Assembly: GCA_026122225.1 (NCBI GenBank)
Contig: JANEZZ010002198.1
Span: 248,001-312,000, forward strand
DNA from: Heloderma charlesbogerti
Lineage: Eukaryota > Chordata > Lepidosauria > Squamata > Helodermatidae
Length of the DNA: 64,000 bases
Direction of reading: 5' to 3'
Shown here: positions 57,255-64,000 of the stretch, one piece after another
Layout: each line of letters begins with the position of its first letter
Position numbering within the stretch: position 1 is the first letter of the stretch
Notes under the pieces: generated by a model
What the model was told of the DNA's origin: nothing
Database searches by the model: none
What the model saw: only the letters and a program-made list of their open reading frames with translations
Position numbers and translations under genes: made by a program

Positions 57255-58489
57255 CGGAGAACAGAAGCAGCAGAAGAGAAGAGCAGGAATCCAAACTTTC
57301 AATATAGTTTTCATTACTAAATCTGAGATACTTCTTGGAGGTTTGGAGAAAAGACCATAGGGCATGTAGTGATGCCAACATACTTGAAGTTTTATGTTCC
57401 AATCTATTATTAGATAAAAAGATAGTTTGTTCAACTTTGTCCATAATATTTTTGCTATGTCCTGGAGGGGGATATAATTCATCTTGTGGGAATGGCCTTA
57501 TGATTCAGTGTCTGTTACTTTGCTCAGCACATATCTTGATAATTGCTGTCTTCTGACCACACAGATTTAGATGGAAAATATATCTAATACATTCATATTT
57601 CATTCACTTGAAGGCTGCAACAGTTTTCCAGGCCCCACTTTTTTCTTTTAAAAAAATAAATACATCTCTAGATTAATTTTAAGGACTGTTACTGCTGTCT
57701 GAAGCAGTTTGCTTAGCAGCTCTGGCATCAATCAGAGTACAATTACCATCAGTTCAGAATGTTCATATTGATCAAGACATACTTCGTATCATTGCAAGTT
57801 ATAGTTATTTCAAATGGCAAACTCAAAAAGCCGCTGCCTTGGTAGATGCAAGTCACTGTCATTCATAGATCAACTCACACCAAGATGAGGGCATTTTAGA
57901 TGACAGACCATTGATCCGAAGGCCAGTCAAGCCAAAGGGCTTCTATTTAAGCCGACGTAGAACCATTTGTTGTAATCCAGCAGTGCCTCCAGTATGTTCT
58001 TGCAGAGGCTGCTGCCTTTGTTCTCTTATATGAGTTGAAAAATGCTCAGTGTACACAATAGGTCTTCCCAATTACATGTGCAGCTCACAGAGCTCCATGT
58101 GCAGATCAAAACCCCAGGAATCCTTGTACCATGGAGAAGAGGAGAAGAGAGGAGAAGCCCATGTCAGGGAGTTTATGCCATCAACTCTTGCAAGCAGCCT
58201 GAGAGAATGATACGCTTTTATCATTTGGTTACTTGTATCTTTTATTTTTGTTTTAATATTTGAAAATGTAAACCCCTTTAGTGCATTGACAGAAAGGTGG
58301 TATATAAATGAAATAAGATCAATTACTGTCGATAGAATGTCCATTGACTTCAGTGGGATTCAGAGAGCTAAGGATGCTTGAGTAATTAAATCTTTGCCTT
58401 CCAAAGGCCAAAATGAGATGCCAACGAAGCCTCCCTGTAGAAGGAGGTCTACAACTGGAATGTAACTATGAAGAAGTCTGTACACCAGC
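57255..58489. other. Unassigned DNA
   Basis: No named repeat or gene recognised, except a possible LINE tail at 58200-58320 ('aaaggtggtatataaatgaa') and a 'gacttcagtgggattc' relic at 58342. Confidence 0.4.
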
Positions 58490-58725
58490 CTTCCTCAACC
58501 TGGTGCCCTCCAGATGTTTTGGACTACAATTCCCAGGATTCCTGATGATTGATTGATAAATTACACTTTGCTACAAGATTTAGAGCAGCTCCCCCAACCT
58601 GGTGCCCTCTAGATGTCTTGGACTATAACTCCCATTAGTCCCAGTTAACACAGCTAATGGTCAGGGATTTTATAGGAGTTGTAGTTCAAAATATCTGGAG
58701 GGCACCAGACTGGAGAAGGCTGTCA
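58490..58725. mobile_element. Two copies of the short palindromic hAT-like element
   Basis: A left half ('ccttcctcaacctggtgccc', 58493-58545) is followed by a fuller copy at about 58587-58722 with both arms ('ctagatgtcttggactataa' and 'tagttcaaaatatctggagg'). Confidence 0.7.
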
Positions 58726-59161
58726 TAACTGTTCTGACAGGTGGATTGCGGTTGTTGAAATAATTTTGCTTGTACCTCCATCCTGAAGACACAATACCAC
58801 CTACTTAATTAGGGAAGGGAAAATATATAAAGACCATTGCACAACACAATTCTGTGCCTTCTCTAATGCTGGCTGTTGCCTGAAGAAACACTTGATGCGG
58901 TTAGCCTTTTTCTGCCTTAGTTCTTGTCCAAACAGCTTTCAAACCAAGGTCAGGACGGTAGTTCAGCATCACATTCCCAAGAGCACCACACTGAAGCAGT
59001 CACAGGAGATAGCCTAGTTATCTGAGCTTCATGATTAATGAGAATTGTAAAGGCTGACAGGAGAACTGTAGGGGGTTGGTTGTGGCTTAATTAACTGTGA
59101 CATCCTGTAAAAATTCACAAGGAGGGAGTTGATCTTCAAAAATGTCAGCTTGGCTTAGGGC
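58726..59161. other. Unassigned DNA
   Basis: Nothing recognised. Confidence 0.45.
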
Positions 59162-59292
59162 AGGGATTGAGAAAAACCTCCAGTTTTGTTGTACTGCAGT
59201 GCCTATTAGCCTTCACCATTGGCCATGCTGGCTGGGGCTGATGGGAGCTGCAGTCCAACAACAATTGGAGGGCCACATGTTCCCCATCCCAA
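59162..59292. mobile_element. Short palindromic hAT-like element, diverged
   Basis: 'cagggattgagaaaaacctc' and 'acatgttccccatccc' at the ends, with 'attggccatgctggctgggg' inside, the same core as at 3545 and 57090. Confidence 0.65.
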
Positions 59293-59937
59293 AGGTTTAG
59301 GACTTTAGATTCATCCTATGTGCTGGTTCAGCATGACCCACTGTCAGGGTTAGGCTGAGGGCAGCCGTTCTCAATTGGGAATTGGAGCCAGAAGCCATGG
59401 AATGAAGCAAGTAGTCAGGAGTGAAGAGTAAATCAGAACCAAGGAACAAACCAGGAGGCAGGATCGAGAAGCAAGCCAGAGGTCAGGACCAAAGGGCAAC
59501 ACCAGAGCTCAGGAAGACCTTGTTGCTCCAGCAAGGGTTAACTGGAACAGGAAGCCCTTTTGTAGACCTTCCTATCCATGAGGATACAGTGATTAGCCCA
59601 GGCAGTCAGGGTCTGTCCAGGGCTGAGGACACTAGGCTGCCTAGGTAGATGCTGCAATGTACAGTTAAGCTATTCACCACATGGGGTAGTTGCACGCAGA
59701 CCCAAGAATTTCGGTTCGAACAGTTCCCAAGAATGGTTTGGCAGTTCAGAATGAGTGAGGAGTAGTACGTAGAGTTTGGTAGAGGTGTGCACCGATCTCA
59801 AGATTTGACTCGGACCCCGATTTGATGCTTCGGAAATTCTGCCCAAACCTATTGGAGTCTCTGTGGAGAAAGACAGCAACAACCCTATTATGGGGATAGA
59901 TATGTGATGCATTTTGAGGCAGTTGTCTCCATCTTGT
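59293..59937. other. Repeat-like DNA, unassigned
   Basis: 59342-59650 begins with tgtcagggttaggc and has serial 'caggaccaaagg' / 'caggagtgaag' segments reminiscent of an LTR, but no end or partner was found. At 59783 'tagaggtgtgcaccgatctc' looks like a hAT-type end without a partner. Confidence 0.35.
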
Positions 59938-59972
59938 CCCTTCCTTCCTTCCTTCCTTCCTTCCTTCCTTCC
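59938..59972. repeat. (CCTT)n microsatellite
   Basis: About eight units. Confidence 0.95.
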
Positions 59973-60609
59973 TCCAGTGTTTTTAAGGAAGCTTATTTGA
60001 ATCCATATTCCATTACTCTGTTGTGGTGGGCCAAATATTGATTAGCCCCTGGAGATGTGTAGGAGGAATTCAGCAATTGTAGCCATCATTTGACCACAAC
60101 TTCAAGTCAAGTCTCTTTGGCCCCATCTCTGCTGGCTTTTCAGTGGACTGCTAAGGTGGACCTTTTTGAGCAGACCTCTTGGGATGCTGCCTCTTGAGAT
60201 TATTTTTGGCTGCTACTAAGTTAAATCATTGCTTGTTTTGTTGTTTGGTTTTAAAATAATTAAATTTGTTGTTTATCACACATTTTAGCTTGTTGCATGT
60301 TTTTTCCTTTGATTGTATTGTTTGCCAATGTCAACATTTCAACTGAAAGGTGTGATGTTTGGAATAAATGAATGTATGAATGAATGAATAAATAAATAAG
60401 TGATAACTTCCAAGGCCCTGGAATGAGCCTTGGTCATAAGACTTTTCCAAAAAAAGGCAGTTCACATATTCTTTTCTCTTTTTTTGAATTTCTTAAAATA
60501 TACATACATAAATTTTTATATATCTATAGTAATGGATACATATGAAATGCATATATGTGAAAATGCAACCTACTAGCAATTATACATAGGCTTCAACAAA
60601 AGCAGACCA
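59973..60609. other. Unassigned AT-rich DNA
   Basis: A short (GAAT)n(AAAT)n run lies at 60365-60400. No gene recognised. Confidence 0.45.
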
Positions 60610-63600
60610 GATATCCAACTAAGTATCCATTTGAAGGTGGCCTCTATATGCCACCTGTTCAAATGTTGAAAGCATTATAAAGTCTTTAATCCATTGCATT
60701 ATAGGAGGTGAGCGTTTATTCTTCCAGTGTTGTAACATTTTACCTGTCAAGAGGGTGCAGAGAATCCATTTACGTTGACCATTTGTTAATTTCCATGAAG
60801 CCAGTAAATAATTTAAAAGAGTGTGTATATCAGCACATATTAAAGATTGTTCCAGTACAAAATTTATCCATATAATAACTTCTTCCCCCAAAGAAGCAAT
60901 TACTGGAAACTGCAAAAACATATATTTGAAAGAAGCATTAGCTGATTTCCACTGCCAGCATTTAGCTGAATTATACAATTCCTTATTAAAGAGATGTTTT
61001 GGTGTCCAATACACACAAAACAGAAGTTTTTGCTGAATAAGACACAGTGTAAGATCCACAGAGATGACAAGTATAGATTCCAAAGTGGCAATCCACTGAT
61101 TAGGCAGAATGGGAGAATCCAATTCCCTATTCCACTCCTTAAAACCCTGTATATCATATTTATTCACCAATAATAAGTATTTATAGACATGGATTGTGGG
61201 TCACTTTACTTGACAGCATCAATAAGCTTTTCCAGACAGAGGCTCTGATGCTGTAAAAGCACCAAGGCCAAACCTAGGTACTAACAAATGCTGCAATTGC
61301 AAGTATTGCAATTCAGCCATAGCTGGCAAGTCATATTTGGCATACAAGATTTAAAAAAAATGACAAAACCTCATCATCAGCACCCACCAGTTGATCCAAA
61401 GTAAAAATCACCTTGTCTGTCCCCGTCTACTACAAAAGCATTTTCTTACCAATATTTAGATATGGATTGCTCCATAAAGTCAATTTAGCATAAGAAAATG
61501 GGTCAAAGTGTAATTGACATGATGTCATATGCCAACACCTCTAACTGTAGAGACTGTGGGAGGAACCTTATGCATTCTTGTATGTCTAGAACATACAACA
61601 TTTGTTGTTCAGTCGTTAAGTTGTTACTCTTCGTGACCCCATGGACCATAGCATGCCAGGCCTTCCTGTCCTCCACTCTCTCCCGGAGTGTGCTCAAGTT
61701 CATATTCATTGCATCGGTGATGCTATCTAGACATCTCATCTTCTGCCGTCCCCTTCTCCTTTTGCCTTCCATTTTTCCCAGCATCAGGGTCTTTTCCAGT
61801 GAGTTTTCACATTAGTGGCCAAAATATTTGAGCTTCAGCTTCAGTATCTGTCCTTCCAATGAGCAGTCAGGGTTGATTTCCTTTATGATTGACTGATTTG
61901 ATCTCCTTGCAGTCCAGGGGACTCGTAAGAGTCTTCTCCAGCACCACAGTTCGAAAGCATCAATTCTTCGGCACTCAGCCTTCCTTACAGTCCAGCTCTC
62001 ACAGCCATACGTTACTACTGGGAAAACCATAGCTTTGATTATACAAACCTTTGTTGGCAAGGTGATGTCTCTGCTTCTCACTATGCTGTCTAGGTTTGCC
62101 ATAGCTTTCCTCCCAAGGAGAAAGCATCTTTTAATTTCATGGCTACAGTCACCATCTGCGGTGATCTTGGAGCCCAAGAAAATAAAATCTGTCACTGCTT
62201 CCATTTCTTCCCCTTCTATATGCCAGGAAGTGATGGGTCCAGATGCCATGATCTTAGTTTTTTTAATGTTGAGTTTCAAACCAGCTTTTGCACTGTTCAC
62301 TTTCACCCTCAACAAGAGGCTCTTTAGATCCTCTTCGCTTTCTGCCATTAGGGTGGTATCATCTGCATATCTGAGGTTGTTGATAATTCTGTGTCTAGAA
62401 CCTAATGCCATCCATTTAGAGAGAGGAACCAGACAAGAAGATTCCAAACTGACCAAGACGCATATGGAAAAGACCAAAATTCAGTATGAGTCAGCAGATA
62501 AACCTGATAATATAAAGCAAGATCCAGAGAACCAAATCCACCTTCTTTAATTGGAAGTTGCATCCTTTCTGAAATAACCGTGGTGGAGAGGACCCCCCCC
62601 CCAATTTACGAAACAAAGCATTGATGTTCTGAAAATATTTGCCAGGTATAGATAAGGGAATCCCATGTATACCATAAACAATCCAAGGTATAGTATTTAT
62701 CTTTATTTACCTTACCGCACAAACTCAGCTTTAAAGATGCCCATCTATCTAAATCCTGAGAAATCTCATTAATCAATTTATTCAAATTAAGCTTAATAAT
62801 TTGAGATATATCTCTAGGAATAAGTATTTCAAGATAAGTAATAATGTCTGGGCACCATCAAAATAGCCAGTCTGCTAATACACTATGAAATATCCAATCA
62901 ACATCAGTTTACATTTCGACCAAATAATTGAATAACCAGACAAATTACCAAACATATGAATCAGTGGCATCAATGTTGGCACAGACAACTGGAGTTCAAA
63001 AATAAACAATAAGCAATCATCAGTGTAAAAAATAATGTTAAATTCTAAACAGTCATGCACAAATCCATGAATAATACTATTCTGTCTAATACCCAGAGGT
63101 TCCAAACATAATTCAAATATTAAAGGAGAAAGTGGACATCCTTGTTTGGTTCTTCTCTGAAGTGGAAAAAAGCCAAAAACAAAACTAAACCCCAAACCCA
63201 TTAGTCATTACTCTACCTCTTGGAAATGAATATAAAATTCTGGCCCACTTCAAAAATTCTAAAGGAACGCCAAATTTAGTCAAAGTAGCAAAAATAAATT
63301 GCCAATAAATTTTATCAAAGGCTTTTTCAGCGTCCAGAGACAAGGCCAGCCTGTTCCATTCTATCACTATTTAAAACTATCAGATCTATGACTAATCTAA
63401 GATTGTCAGCCTCCTGTCTATGTTTGATAAATCCCACCTGATCTGTTCAAACCAATGGTGTAATAACTTTTTGAAGTCTATCATCTAAAATAGCAGTTAA
63501 TTTTTAATATCTACATTAATTGATGAAATAGGTTGAAAATTAGCACGATGAGTATGATCTTTGTCGGGACTAGGGATCGCGGTGATAGAAGTATCATTTA

Positions 63601-63830
63601 ATGCAGAAGGGAGAGAGGCAGATTCAGAAATATGGTTATAGAGGCGATGTAGATTTGGTACTAACAGGTTGGAAAAACTTTTATACCTTTCAATTGGAAA
63701 CCCATCTAGACCATGTGATTTCCCAGTATTCATATTCATAATTGCTTTCATAATTTCCTTCATACACAAGGGAGCTGAAAGAAACTGCCATGGTGAAAAA
63801 TCCAAACCCAGGAGATCAAAATGATTTTTT
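60610..63830 (-). mobile_element. L1-type LINE, inactive, with nested BovB
   Basis: Minus-strand pieces in order: RT entry (63497-63805: 'MNTGKSHGLDGFPIERYKSF'), motif A region (63185-63367: 'LSLDAEKAFDKIYWQFIF'), motifs B and C (62875-63201: 'KQGCPLSPLIFELCLEPLGI', then 'FYTDDCLLFI' where ADD is expected) and the C-terminal domain (60619-61170: 'TPKHLFNKELYNSAKCWQW', 'WKNKRSPPIMQWIKD'). This is the L1 clade. Frames are broken throughout. A BovB fragment sits at 61593-62391. Confidence 0.85.
61593..62391 (-). mobile_element. 5'-truncated BovB LINE nested in L1
   Basis: It covers the BovB 3' end through the RT palm: minus-strand 'INNLRYADDTTLMAESEEDL' to 'VPWTARRSNQSIIKEINPDC' and the 'MVHGVTKSNN' end. 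The 10-bp repeat TGTCTAGAAC at 61583-61592 and 62392-62401 is the probable target duplication and places the insertion after the L1. Confidence 0.88.
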
Positions 63831-63861
63831 TAAAAAGCATCCAGGTTTCACTCCACTACTT

Positions 63862-64000
63862 AATAACATAAGAAAAATAGAAGAGCCATTCTGGATAAGA
63901 CCAAGGGTCCAGCTAATCCAGCGTTCTGTTCACACATTGGCCAGCCAGCTGTCCATGGGAACCCCACAAGCAGGACACAAGTGCAAGAGCACCCTCCCAC
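63862..64000 (-). mobile_element. CR1 LINE 3' end, cut by the window edge
   Basis: 'aagagccattctggataaga' followed by ccaagggtccagctaatcc is the reverse of the CR1 tail; it continues past base 64000. Confidence 0.85.

Noticed and set aside
59342..59650. Solo LTR
   Set aside because: It begins TG and has LTR-like short repeats, but no matching end, target duplication or internal region was found.

Overview
This window is vertebrate genomic DNA, most likely from a squamate reptile (lizard or snake). The evidence is the repeat mix: several BovB/RTE LINEs, many CR1 fragments, L2-type and L1-type LINE pieces, a tRNA-derived SINE and many short hAT-like DNA transposons. Ruminants also carry BovB but lack this CR1 load. 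There is no prokaryotic gene structure; most open reading frames are LINE coding sequence or chance reading through repeats.

Host gene content is small. At the left edge, on the minus strand, is the first coding exon of FBXO25 (F-box only protein 25): start codon at 1314, consensus splice donor at 1172-1177. The rest of the gene lies left of base 1. A GC-rich, CpG-rich block at about 4660-5215, with three CCAAT boxes reading on the minus strand, two CACGTG E-boxes and a GC box, is the likely FBXO25 promoter, about 3.3 kb upstream of the coding exon. I recognise no other host exon in the remaining 59 kb.

The rest is a mobile-element landscape. The standout is a BovB LINE (17430-19854, minus) with a perfect 13-bp target-site duplication and an uninterrupted 782-codon reading frame. 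Compared with a second copy (46887-50097) it lacks exactly 798 bp (266 codons) covering the endonuclease domain, so an N-terminal segment is joined in frame to reverse transcriptase. Other LINEs are an older RTE/BovB relative (34672-37905), a BovB fragment nested in an L1-type LINE (60610-63830), a BovB nested in an L2-type element (46785-50545), and CR1 copies on both strands. A Polinton/Maverick integrase fragment lies at 10607-10849.

Non-autonomous DNA elements are many, and several show the 8-bp target duplications of hAT elements: perfect at 28562-28917 and 53142-53486, 7 of 8 at 42007-42841. Two groups look less ordinary. One is a composite (14087-15744 and 32132-33794) whose interior sits in opposite orientation in its two copies between the same outer ends, and which also occurs without those ends. 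The other (11242-11610 and 12874-13389) has GC-rich arms and repeated hairpins, including a perfect 36-bp palindrome. A tandem array of long inverted repeats lies at 26500-27025. Family assignments were made by eye; no alignment or database search was run.
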